Of a stretch of 64,000 nt of DNA, positions 53,212 through 64,000 are shown one piece after another (the first letter of the stretch is position 1; each line of letters opens with the position of its first letter). The notes under the pieces were generated by a model. The model made no database searches. It was not told the origin of the DNA and saw nothing but the letters and a program-made list of their open reading frames with translations. The translations under genes were made by a program, and so were the position numbers. Origin of the DNA: Centropus unirufus (lineage: Eukaryota > Chordata > Aves > Cuculiformes > Centropidae); assembly GCA_013397695.1 (NCBI GenBank), contig VYZI01000260.1:660825-724824 (forward strand), written 5' to 3'.

Positions 53212-56200
53212 ACCAGAGTCTCCAAATATTTACACAACTACTTTACTAACAATAACATGATCATCCAACACAGATCATTAGATTGAAAGGAAGTAGAAAA
53301 TAGACAGAAAGAAAAAACTGGCAACTCATAGAGCTATGAAAGAGACCTTTCTGAACTTACAGTGACCACTGACAGCACTGAACGAAATGTAGCCCAGTTA
53401 CAATTGAACAGACCACGTTTTGCCTCTCAGTAAACCTCTTATTATACTTAAACACATACTGAAATGGATTTTCACTGAACAGGTTTAATTCTGAGCACAT
53501 GCTCTGCTAAGGGCAGCAGAATTAAAGCCCATTTCCTACGTGGTAAAGGAAATTAAGTGGACTTAAATGCTTTTTACAGCATTAACTTCCAATATGCATA
53601 TCTATTGAATTACTTATGAATACGAGACTCTGATTACTACTTTTCAGGTCCGTCCTGTATTGCTATCACAAGTTATCTTGATGTTTAATGCATAATCTTA
53701 GTGGTGCTTTCTTTTGGAATAATTGCAAAAATTAATTTTCAGAAAAGTTACTTATCCATTAATAATTTGCTGTCTTACAAACTAAGCAGAAAGAACAGAG
53801 GACATGAACTTTTTAATTGAAGCTGAGGACCTAAAATCTGCCCAAAGGTTATAGAGAATACCCATTGATACTGTGAAATTAAACAAAAATCTAGGGGTTT
53901 ACTCCAGTCTATTTGGCAGACATTGCCTAGAATGATGCATTGCATATGGCAACTGGATGACTGAACAGAAGTTTGAATCTCTGGCCGTTTAATAAGTCAC
54001 ACAGAATTCTGACTCATAATCCATAAACAAGCCCTTTTACACTACAGCAATCAAAAAATCAGCACCAAGATCTGGAGCTTGAATTTGGGGGTAAGGATGG
54101 TGTAAGAGAGGAGACAGAAACTGAAAATATAAAAAGAAAATAAAAAAAAAAGCAGAGAATAGATTAACATGGTAAATAGAACAGTAAAGTTCAACGACAA
54201 ATATGACCACTGACACTGGAAGTTATTTGCAGCTTCAAGATAACAAGAGTGGCTAAATATTAGCAGCAACCATTGCAGTCTTCTAACAGAGAGGAAGTCT
54301 TCTATTCATCATAGAAATGCATGTTATTATTTCTTGGAATAAAATTTAGGGTCAGCACATAGAGTCCTTTACATTAATAATAAAAATACTGGCAATGTGA
54401 TAGGTGTGCAGGAATAATTATTTTCTCTTTGTGACAGTCCCACCAAACTAGACAGCAAAAAAGATGTAAGGCACAATTTTAACTGCCAGATAGACAAAAA
54501 GAAAATTTTTAATTTACCTTTCATCTTCTTCACCCAATGATGCTAATGCATGCAAGCTACTTCTTAGGTTTTAATAAATATAAATGTAGCCTCTCTTTCT
54601 GTACATGTGTACGATGGCAGGGTATGTCTAATATTGTCATTTGTGGATTCCTCACACCTACCGCAGCTAATAAAATTCCAATCATCAGACCAATTCAATA
54701 GGTGGATCTAAATGTAGTTAGAAAATACAATATTAGAAAAAACATCAAACTCTTAATCTAAAACAAGTGTCTTAAATCACTCCTCCGTTCCTCCTCTTTT
54801 ACCCTTAAATATGTCAATTTACAGGCCCCAGCTCCAGAAATATTTTGCACAAATCAAATTAACTGATTTGAGTTTAGTTATTTACCTAACACAAATCTTC
54901 AGACAAAAATCTCTATTTTAATGATTGATCGAAGCTTCCTGACAGGGTGTGTAAAGTTTCCTAGCAAGGATCCTGTATGATTGACATGCAGTTTTGAAAA
55001 AGTCTGGAAGACTACCATTTACATCTTCTGAAAGATCTGAAAAGTGTACTCTGTGGCATGCTTAGTAACAAATAGATAGAAAAGTAAGGTTCCATCAGTA
55101 GCCAGAATAGAAAGTTGATAATTTAAAGTGTGATTTTTTTATTATTGTAATTTTAATTTTATACTTTCTAAGTGAAAAGGCATTTTCTACCACAAAGCTG
55201 AATATTTTTTTGCGTTTTTGAGCTTTCATCAGGCAGGTTAAAACCTGTGGAATTAAATCTGAAAAGAACTAGGAACTTTTGCAAACTTCACTGTCTTTTA
55301 AATGCAAAATGTAGTCTTTGATGCGTCCCTCCTGACAGACACAGCAGGGTATACGTTTTCTAAAGGACTTGCATTAAAATGAAACCTACAAGAAATAGTC
55401 TCCTTCCATGAAGAACACAAGAGTAAGCAACACATGATAAATAGAAGTTGCTTTAGTAATATACTACTGGAGGGTTTTTGCATACTCTAGAGGAATATAT
55501 AAGGATAGCTGCTCCCTAGCCCCCAGTACATAACAACCCTGTGTGGGGGTACATTTGGTGTATATGTATGAGAACAATTAAACAAATAATGCCCAAATGT
55601 CCTTTCTAGTCATCAGTCTTTTTAGTCAATGATGACTCTGATGATATTTACTTGGTGATACTCTCAGAAAGCCTTACTGTAAAAAGTGCATGTATATGAG
55701 GTCCAACACCAAATAACCAAGACTAACCCCATGGTTTGGGAACTAGGAGTAGGGGAGGAGAAATAAAGAGATGGCTTTAGAACATGTTCTAACTCTTCAC
55801 ACTGAGGCAAGGCTCAACCCAATTACTTCACCTGGTATGAATCTTCAAATACAGGACACAAGAGGAATCAGCAAGGTAACATCAAGTTTCTCATGGAAAC
55901 AAAGAAATCCGGGATGGAAACCTTTCAATTATTGATTAAGGTTTATGGTGAAAGGATCCAAAAATCAAAAGTGCTCAAAGGAACCCATTTTTTTGTTGGT
56001 AGAAGACATGAAAGCAAAAACGAGGGTGATCCTCAATAGCCTTTTGAAAATACATGGAAATGTTTTGAATGTTGGCAGCGTGGTATGCAGCTGTGTGTCA
56101 ACTTGGAAAGGAATTATTTTGATGGCAATTGTAGTTTATTTCCTCAATTGGTGAAATAAAAAGCCACAGACATAGTCTTCCCCCCAGCTTGGACCTTGTA

Positions 56201-56910
56201 TACATACCATGTACATGAAGAATTTCACATTAAAAATAACAGTATGATAATTTTGTGTGAACCGCAATTAGATTGATCTTTCCTACCTTGTGCAGAAAGA
56301 ATCAAAGCCCTATCTAGTGCTAACATATGCTGTGAGGAAAAGAGGCTCGTCTTAATAAATAAAGGATGTTGTGCAGGGAAAAAAAGAATGAATAAAACCT
56401 AATTCAAGAGGAAGACCTTATGTCAAATCAGCATAGTACTGAAAAGGGCATTATTTTCCAGTTTCTCCTTTAATGGAGACAACCATTTATAGAATTAAGT
56501 TTTCCTCTATGAAAGCAGATGCATTAATAGCATTAAAAAAATAAAAAAGTAGACATTAAAAGAGACTATTACTAAGAGTGCACCCCAAAGAATGTAAGAC
56601 AATATTACAGAGGATGTAAAATTATTTTACCATTACTGGTTGTATTCCCTATGGAAAGGCAATACAAAACAAGGTAGCAATGAAACAAAGAACCTGAAAA
56701 TCTTTCAAAGAGGATTATCTTTTTTTTGTTCTTATTTAAGAACATAATTCATTTATTCTCTCTGCAGCTAAGTCTAACTGTAAACAAACTAGGAGGCAGC
56801 TCTTACCTTGGGTACACAGGAGACCTTTTCAACCAAAACTTAATAACCCTTGGTAAAGTGTTGTAGATTTCCCCCCCCCCTTCTATTTTTTCTCTTCTTG
56901 CCTCTTATAG
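53212..56910. other. Unique AT-rich non-coding DNA
   Basis: No gene is recognised. A very short minus-strand segment near 54,518-54,558 is mentioned under findings. Just before 56,910 a C10 run (56,871-56,880) starts a long pyrimidine tract. Confidence 0.55.
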
Positions 56911-57051
56911 GATGGCATATGTGCTAGCAATCCTGGCAGCCCAAGACACAATTACAAGAAGCAAACTGTGCCTGAACAGTCAGTCTCAAAATGGAGGTCC
57001 CTGGCTGTCCACAAGTTCAGAGTGAGAAGTGGAAACTCAGCACAAGCACAG
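56911..57051 (+). other. Candidate exon with an open frame of 47 codons
   Basis: A long pyrimidine tract (C10 at 56,871 onward, then TTCTATTTTTTCTC..CCTCTTATAG) forms a strong acceptor. The following 141 bp end in CACAG followed by GTAAGG, a strong donor. The length is a multiple of three. The frame entered at the first base is open throughout (47 codons, starts DGICASNPGSPRHNYKK), and its upstream reading is closed by the TAG at the acceptor. It does not close soon after the donor, which weakens the coding case. A second frame begins with an ATG at the second base of the segment and stops at 57,021. I recognise no protein. It could be a coding, untranslated or non-coding RNA exon, or a decoy. 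Confidence 0.33.
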
Positions 57052-60000
57052 GTAAGGAAGCTTAAGCGAAAATTAAAAGGTCATGCACAATCTAGCAGCC
57101 AATTTTTCTGCTTCCAGTGGATGCCAGATAAATATTTCCATCTTCTTCATATCATTTTGATAAGAAGTAACCTTTACTTTTCTTATCCTATATCATGTTG
57201 TCCACTTAAATCTCTTTTGCACAATTACTACAAAATTTTCTGTGAAGATTGCCACCAGCTAAAAATCATAAAAGACACCACTGGTTAAAAGGAACCTTCA
57301 TGACAAGGAAGGATGTAGGGCTACAGGGACTTGAAATAAATCTCTGCTTCATTTCCCATCTTTAGCTAGTCGAATTGTGCTTAAGAGAGAAAAATAATTT
57401 CTTAGTTGTGTCTGCTTGTCATGAGTACATAGACACAACAGTTGATATTCCCAAACACTGTTCTGGGAAACTCACCCTGAAAAATAATACAGCAGGAAGA
57501 GGAAGGACTTGGGAGAAGCAGCCATGTTTATGCCATGTGTGTCATTTATTAATCAGATTTGCTTGCTATGTGCTCTCAAAGACTTGCTTTACGTTCCTGA
57601 ACACTAAAACAAAAGCTGCCAAAAGCTAAGAAGTTCCTCTTTCCCATCTGAGAATAGCTATCACCAGTTGTTTTGAAGAAGTGCGAGTATTTTTTTTGTA
57701 TGAAGGTAGACCTTACAACCATTCAAAAATGGCAGGTATTATCTAAAACATTTTCACCTTCATTAAGTTTTACTCATGTAGGAAATAACCAGGCTTTCCA
57801 TCTCTAGAAATCCATTTGGCATCTTTTATGGAGATTTTCTGGTTGGCTGGTGGCTCCCTTAGAAATTATCCCTTTTCACTGTGTAAAATGAGATGCAATC
57901 AACCAAGTACTCAAGATAACATCTACCTACTTCAGTAGGATAGGGATAATAACCAGCACAGCTCTCATTGCAATTGCAGGTATTTTGCTTTGAAGGACCC
58001 TCTCTCACTCAGAGCATGAGATAAGTACATAGTAATAATGAGTAAGGATCACAGAAAAAGCTATCATCTTTAGAATGCCTGGCCCTTTGTAAGGGCTGCA
58101 GAGTGTAAAGATAAACAAGGAGTAACTGGAAGAATTAACAAATGGTTCTTGTGCCCTCTGAAAAAATTGATCCCATACCAGCATCACCCAAGAAAATCTA
58201 CAATGTCACTGAGCAAATCACTTAAGCCAATTTCACCATTTATCAGCAGCAACTGCGCTTTTGACTAGCAGGAATTAACCATACTTTCTCCAGACAATGG
58301 TGATATTCACAGCTGACCTACCTCAAAGAAGTCATCCACGGTTAGAGTACACTCTTGACTGATTTTGTGAACTCACTTTTAAGATGTGCTGTGTTTTGGA
58401 AGACAGAAGATTGGGCACTAGTTGGACATTTTCAACAGCACAGCTCCTTAAGAGAACTTTGAAAACATCATTAGCCACTTTACTGTGCCCAGTCTCACAC
58501 CAGAGACACCTGAAGTAGCTCCCTTCTTGACTGTAAAAGAAGTAAATTTTGATCCTCAAAGCAATCATGCTGTCCCAGGAGACTCAGCTTGACCCCTTCA
58601 TCATCACCATCAGCCAGCAGAAAAAAAAAAAAAAAAAAAAGAGGTAGACTCTAGAATTACTCAAGACTGTGCTTGAGGGGCTGGGGAGGGGGAAGTCTAC
58701 GTATACATAACTCACTATCAGCTTAGGCAATATCAGTACCAGGTCAGGCATGAAACTTCAGTTCTGATCTATTCTGAAAGCCAAAAGGACAATAAGAGTT
58801 TCTATGCTTCATCTAATAGGTTATCAGCAAACAAAGGCACTAAGTTACTAATGGGAAATAACATTTTATTTACTTACTTATCACTAAGTAAACAAGGCAA
58901 GTATCTTCTGATGATACAGCAAGATCATGCTATCACCAAGAATATATTGCAGGGACAGATGAGTATCTGTGGTTCATCAATATCCTCTGATCAACATTAT
59001 GTCTTGGTAATGTGTCAGTCCAAACATTTCTTGGTTGTCTTTTTGTTAATAAGCACTAATTCACTGTTAAAAACTTCTGTTCTTGGGACTTTTCGACAAG
59101 GTAGCTGAAACCAGGTCTGGTAACAAAGCAAGATTCAAAATGCTGAAAAAATAGTCTTCCTTAACTGTAATATGTGTCTGCTTGCTAACAAAAAGTAAAC
59201 ACTCTACTTAGTACATGTACTGCTCCCTATTCTTACTGTCTTCAATTGCTGCAGAAGTCCATACAGAAAAAATAACAAACAGTAATTCAAAAGCATCAGT
59301 CAAAAGTTTGAAATGTGAAAATTAAGAAAACTAATTAAAAATGCAGCAATCTAGATAGCTACATACAACATGCAGACAGCATGAGGTTACTTAATATAAC
59401 AAGATGTTTAAACAAGGTCATACGTCTACAGGCATTCTTAATTGTTGGAACATGTAGCAACAGCTTATGGAAACAACTGTCCTTTAAGCTCAGTGCAGGG
59501 TACAAACACAGCTCCTTCCATGCCATTTTTCATCTTGTGATGAGGTTGCAAGAGATACAGGTAAACAAATCTAACAACCCACTTTTATTGGCAAGTGGAG
59601 AACTTCACTATCACTTCTCCTCACAAAACCCTGCCATGAACCTGTACAACACTCTAATATAGCAGGAATTTTACCCAGGGTCAAGAACAGTAAAACAGCT
59701 TTCTATATAAGAGACAGAACTGAGTCATGACAGGACCTAATAAGTAAAAAGAAAAGAAGAAAGTAAACAGTACATCAGCTTATTTTCTTGTGAAACTGTA
59801 GTCTTAGTTTCCATGTTATCTTACTTCCTTCTCAGTAAAACAAGAATATGTGTAATAGCATATCTCAGAGGAATTTGTTGGAAATGTATTAAAATAAATG
59901 CCTCAGAAGCACTGAGAAAACCATGACACACTACACAAAGCACTGAAGTAAAGTCCATGAGGAAATTAATAATTCTAGCTTCAGTACATGTTCTTATAAT

Positions 60001-60291
60001 TTTAAATAAATTAAATATGAGGCCAAACACTGAACAAAGAAGATAAAAGTGAAAAATTTAATAGCTGTTCATGAACAGTGAACACTATTCATCCTGTGTG
60101 CTAAGCAACACACCTATTAAACAAATAAATAATAAAAATAAAACAAAACTCAGATAAGAATATTTAATTAAAACTTATAATAAAACCCAATTGTGCTCAC
60201 CTTTTTCTGAAGAAAATATGAAAAGACAACAGCAGATACATTCAGTAAATGATGTCAAAGCTCACTGTAAAACAAACAGCACTGAGAACAC
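57052..60291. other. Unique AT-rich non-coding DNA
   Basis: No gene is recognised. The main feature is an A20 run at 58,621-58,640. Confidence 0.55.
58621..58640 (+). repeat. A20 homopolymer
   Basis: Twenty consecutive A residues follow CAGCCAGCAG. No polyadenylation signal lies just upstream, and I could not see a matching target-site duplication, so there is little support for a retrocopy tail. Confidence 0.95.
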
Positions 60292-60420
60292 TATTGCTGG
60301 TGATACTAAACTTACCAGCCTGGATACCCTCCAAGACAAGCTCGCCTGAACATGCACTTAAAAACTCCCAAAATACAAAGCCAGTGAAATGAACAATAAG
60401 TTACAGTTACACATAGAAGT
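60292..60420 (+). mobile_element. Possible CR1 reverse transcriptase relic
   Basis: TTGCTGGTGATACTAAACTT reads AGDTKL, close to the CR1 palm motif ADDTKL, and is followed by DTLQDKL, close to the next segment (DT.EGR..IQRDLDRL). Farther on, GAAATGAACAATAAGTTACA..CACATAG may be a damaged copy of the MKFNK.KCKVLHIG block. If real, it is a very old plus-strand CR1 fragment with several deletions. The match is short and may be chance. Confidence 0.35.
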
Positions 60421-62204
60421 GTAGACAGCTACAATGCAGAGGTAATACAAATAATTGGTAGGTACTGAAATCAGATTGAGCATAATGCTACAAAATGAAT
60501 GGAAGATAAACCCCCAATGTAAGCCATAGCTGAGAGGCTAAACGTGAGGTTCTGATGTATCAATTAGGAAAACATTACATAAAGAGAGAAGATGACATCA
60601 CATAACTTTAATTTATTACTTATCTGGTACTTCTTTGTCTCTGAAATTAGGCACTAAAGAGGAAATTTCATGGGCCCACTCCAACAAGAGATTTTATGAG
60701 CTTTTGCAGCTGAGCCCACTCACATTTGTGAAAGAAACTGGTGCTCACAGTTATAATGTTCCTGCTTATCAGCTGTGAGAGCAATCAGAACAGAAGACCA
60801 GCTTGGACTGGCTAGTTACTTTTGGTGTTTTGATTGCTACGTTAATTAGGTTGAGTTTGATTAACTGGTTGACAGGGACAAAATTTAATATGTATAACCA
60901 GCGAAATTTATTTGTGAAACTCACAAAAACATTTGGAAAGTCATGGTAAATGTATTTTGATCTTCAGACGTAAAGATTTTCCATGTGTACCACTGCAACA
61001 AGGATGTTAGATGCTGACAGGCTCTAGAAAAAGTAGATCAGCAATGACAGATAATAAGGAAACGTGCAGGCACAGACATGGCTGAAGAGCAGCTTGTCTT
61101 GTGCTCTCAAGTTTTCCATTTGCTGCGTCTGGAAATTTCTGTGTTTCTGGATGCTTATTTCTGATAATATACTGTTTGGGCTTTCACAATATTGCGGGCA
61201 AGTAATTTTTATTATTTTTGTACAGAAGATAACCTGTCAGCAGTTAGGAATGTTGGTTTGGACTGCAATTCTCTCACAGAGATGCTACAGCTATGGACAA
61301 ATGATCTGCCCTATTAATTAGAAAAAGATCCATGTTTCCATTTAGAATCTTTATGTTTCAGAAGCAGAAGAAGTATTTGAGTTGGCCATTTTCACTCTTT
61401 GAATCAATCTTAGCCTGACTGAACAGATAAAATCTTATTTTGAGACGTGTGTTTGCTGGTTGCATACTGACCTATGTGTTATTTTTAACTTTTCACAGCT
61501 CAGATGCTTTTATTTGAAAAGTTCTGATGGTAATAATGACAGTATCAGCTTAAAACAGCCTTGTCACTATTATTTTTTCTCTCATGGCAAAAACAAATAC
61601 TTTATCAAATAAACCAAATTAACAGCTTATTGAAGCACTTGTGAAATGTAGATAATCAGAGTAGCATGGTTACAAGAACTATTACTATGTAAAAAGACTA
61701 AAGAGAGATAATCTCATACATACTAATAAAAGAGCCAGGGTCTAGATTCAGCAAAGTACTTAAAGATATCTTACAAGGTAGTCCTAAGTGTGATCCCATC
61801 ACTAAAAGTCTTCAGAACATCTGGAGAAATCAGACTGAGTTAAATGATATGGATAGAGCAAGTGACAAGACAAATCGAAGCAAACAAAAACACTGAGTCT
61901 TACAAAGTCACAGAATATAGAAAAAAGTGTCCTTCTACCTCTTGGCCTGGTCTATTCTCAGGAATCTCCTGAAGCCAGTAAGCCAACATAATGGTGAGAA
62001 TAGGATTATACCAAAAATGTCTTACTTGCAAAGAACGTAAAGAAAGCATTATTGTCCTGAGCAATGCAGAACATAGGAAAAAACCCTCCTTTGCAGTTTT
62101 AAAGCCAAAATAACACTCTGTGTTGCCCACAACTGCTCCTTTATGGTCAGCTGTCTTGAGTGGGATTTCTGCTCAGACAGCTGAACTCATGTGGTGACAT
62201 ATTT
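60421..62204. other. Unique AT-rich non-coding DNA
   Basis: No gene is recognised. A possible ancient interspersed repeat lies at 61,742-61,800 (listed separately). Confidence 0.5.
61742..61800. repeat. Possible ancient sauropsid interspersed repeat
   Basis: TAGATTCAGCAAAGTACTTA, then TAGTCC and ATCCCATCACT, resembles a repeat that I remember from reptile and bird genomes (ATTCAGCAAAGCACTTAAG..TAGTCCCATTGA). The remainder is too diverged to classify. The identification is from memory and not secure. Confidence 0.35.
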
Positions 62205-62655
62205 TTAGAAGAAGAGGAGAGGAGAGAAAAGATAATAAAAATTGTAAGGGAAAGGACAACAGCAAAAAGAAAAATCAAGAAATCTCAAGTAAAACAGGTG
62301 ATGCAAATGCAAAAAATAATTGGCACCAGGAATGTCCAACCTGTCCCTGAGCAGTGATTGTCTCCCAGCCTGCTCCCCCTCAGTTATATACTGAATATGA
62401 CATCACATGGTATGGAATGTACTTTTGGCCAGTTTGAGTCAGCTGTCCTGGCTGTTTCTCCTTCCCAGCTTCATGCATGCAGTCCTTGCTGGTGGGGCAA
62501 GCGAGCTGAAAAGTCCTCGACTTTGTATAAGCACTGCTTAGCAATAGTTGGAACATTAGTATATGTTATCAACATTATCATCACGCTAAATCGAAACACA
62601 TCTCTATACCAGGTAACAGGAAGAAAACTAACTTGAGCCTAGCTGAGACCAGGAT
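62205..62655. mobile_element. Avian LTR-retroelement fragment (endogenous retrovirus-derived)
   Basis: This block resembles a repeat frequent in bird genomes. Landmarks in order are GAAGAAGAGGAGAGGAGAG, a segment ending CCTGAGCAGTGAT, TTATATACTGAATATGACAT, CACATGGTATGGAATGTAC, GGCCAGTTTGAGTCAGCTGT, CCTGGCTGTTTCTCC, GGTGGGGCAAGCGAGCTGAA, TAAGCACTGCTTAGCAATAG, and an end near CTAGCTGAGACCAGGA. I believe it belongs to an LTR element, probably a solo or partial copy. No viral gene is present and both frames are untranslated-type sequence. Family, orientation and exact borders are uncertain. Open frames at 62,160-62,636 are incidental. Confidence 0.55.
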
Positions 62656-64000
62656 AATCAAACACGTTACCTGGCAGAACTGTTGTATTGCCTACCTCTC
62701 TCTGAATAGAAAGAAAGAAGGTCCATTCCATTCTTTCAAAACAAATGGCAGTGTGCATCTGTCTTGGGAAGGCTTTTAATCTCCATGCCTGGAAGCAGTT
62801 AAGTTTCTGACATCTGGAAAGGAGTAACATTTGAGACGCAGTCTTGTGCTTTGCATTTTTTTCTGGCTGTTTGCCCAAAATTCAAGGGTTTCTACTTGCT
62901 TTTGTGAGCAATTCAAATGCTACATTATTATTTGTGAGTCTGACTTCCTGACTTTAGATTCCGCTCTTCCTTCACCCCTTGGGAAATAACATTAAGTGTG
63001 GAAAACACCCAAATCATTTCCATTTTAGATAATTTTTAGAATTCTAGTTCCTAGCATCATAAAGAGTAGCTTCTATTGTCTCTAAGAATCTCATTCCTGA
63101 TTTATTTCGTTTGTCCATCAGCTTTAGGAAGGTCTTAAGACTATCTGTACATGAAAGTCACTCACATTTTCTGGCATAATGTAGTACATTACTAAAATGA
63201 AGGTAAAAACTAGTAGAACCGGACAGCCACTGGAAATAATATCCATGGTAATTTTGCCTCTCTGGGGTTCTTATGCCTTTTTTTGCCTAGCAAACAAAGT
63301 TAAAGTGAATTTGCTAAAATGTTTGAATAGACTATTTGGCATATATACAGTATTCATCATGCAATATCCAGCTAAAGAGTGAAGCAAAAGAGCTGTTCTG
63401 TTTTCTTTAAATCACCATTTTAAGCAACTGATACAGCCTGACTAAAACCAGTTTTCAAATATTGTCAAATCTGTCCTGACTGAGATATGTTATTCTGCCA
63501 AAACAGTCTCCAGTATCAGTAAACCAAGCTATAAACTGATCAGCAGGCAAATCTTATCGATAATTGTATCATTAGTTTAAGGCAGCTATCAAGCATTCAC
63601 TCTGCAAGAGAACATAGAACTAATGGTAGGGATCTGCAGCATTCTCTGCTGCAAAACAGCTGCTCATGTATTTGTAAACAATGTTTCCCACTTTCTCCTT
63701 CTCCTTTCTGTTTTAGATCTGATGTCTTTTTTATAAGATAAGTAGAGACATCAAGAAAATTGGTTTTTTTTATTTCCACTATAAACATAACTTAAAAGGG
63801 AATAATAAATCTTGTTTAATTTAGTTTAGCATACAAATTAAACTATTGCCTGTATAGTTCATCATTAGACCTTCATCTGTATCCATTGCCTCTTCTTTCA
63901 TGTGTTCATAAAATTAGCCAGATTTTCAACTACTAAAACAATTATAGATCACAGCACCCATAGTGCCTGCTACGACCAAGAGAAGTTTTGCCAGCATTGA
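62656..64000. other. Unique AT-rich non-coding DNA
   Basis: No gene or repeat is recognised up to the right edge of the window. Confidence 0.55.

Noticed and set aside
57375..57629. 84-codon plus-strand open frame with several Cys and His residues
   Set aside because: The Cys/His spacing does not form a zinc finger or other known motif, and there is no supporting splice or promoter signal.
58332..58640. Retrocopied mRNA ending in an A20 tail
   Set aside because: No polyadenylation signal just upstream, no coding similarity and no visible target-site duplication.
62160..62636. Two consecutive plus-strand open frames of 65 and 92 codons
   Set aside because: They mostly overlap the putative LTR fragment and match no viral or host protein; they are incidental.

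Overview
This window looks like non-coding nuclear DNA from a bird. It is AT-rich and CpG-poor, and no open frame encodes a recognisable host protein. The identifiable sequence is mostly transposon debris. The best taxonomic evidence is five CR1 LINE fragments, one of them ending in the typical CR1 ATTCTGTG octamers. There is also a decayed mariner DNA transposon and a piece of a long-terminal-repeat element that I know as common in bird genomes. The species cannot be determined from the sequence. Family names rest on remembered consensus features, not on database searches.

Layout. 1-6.08 kb: unique AT-rich DNA with a small CpG-rich patch near 2.4 kb. 6.08-6.33 kb: CR1 3' end on the minus strand with 16 perfect GAATA units. 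6.3-21.8 kb: unique DNA with small tandem repeats and one splice-flanked open segment on the minus strand (18.16-18.32 kb). 21.85-22.58 kb: CR1 reverse transcriptase fragment (minus). 25.42-26.65 kb: nearly full-length dead mariner flanked by TA. 28.45-29.24 kb: CR1 ORF2 end plus 3' UTR (minus). 31,076-31,527: assembly gap (452 N). 45.40-46.18 kb: CR1 (minus). 52.98-53.21 kb: CR1 3' end (plus). 56.91-57.05 kb: another splice-flanked open segment. 60.29-60.42 kb: possible CR1 relic. 61.74-61.80 kb: possible ancient interspersed repeat. 62.2-62.66 kb: LTR-element fragment.

Interpretation. The window is either gene desert or the inside of a very large intron; nothing in the sequence decides which. 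Four segments bounded by plausible splice signals are listed as exon candidates, but such pairs also occur by chance in 128 kb of two-strand AT-rich sequence, and none matches a protein I recognise. I found no operon, CRISPR array, tRNA, rRNA or intact mobile element, and no convincing new biological system. The most informative observations are the mariner (two catalytic aspartates kept, the third replaced, an internal stop, TA on both sides), the inverted CR1 segment at 29.24 kb, a perfect 13-bp hairpin at 42.03 kb, and the exon candidate at 18.2 kb.
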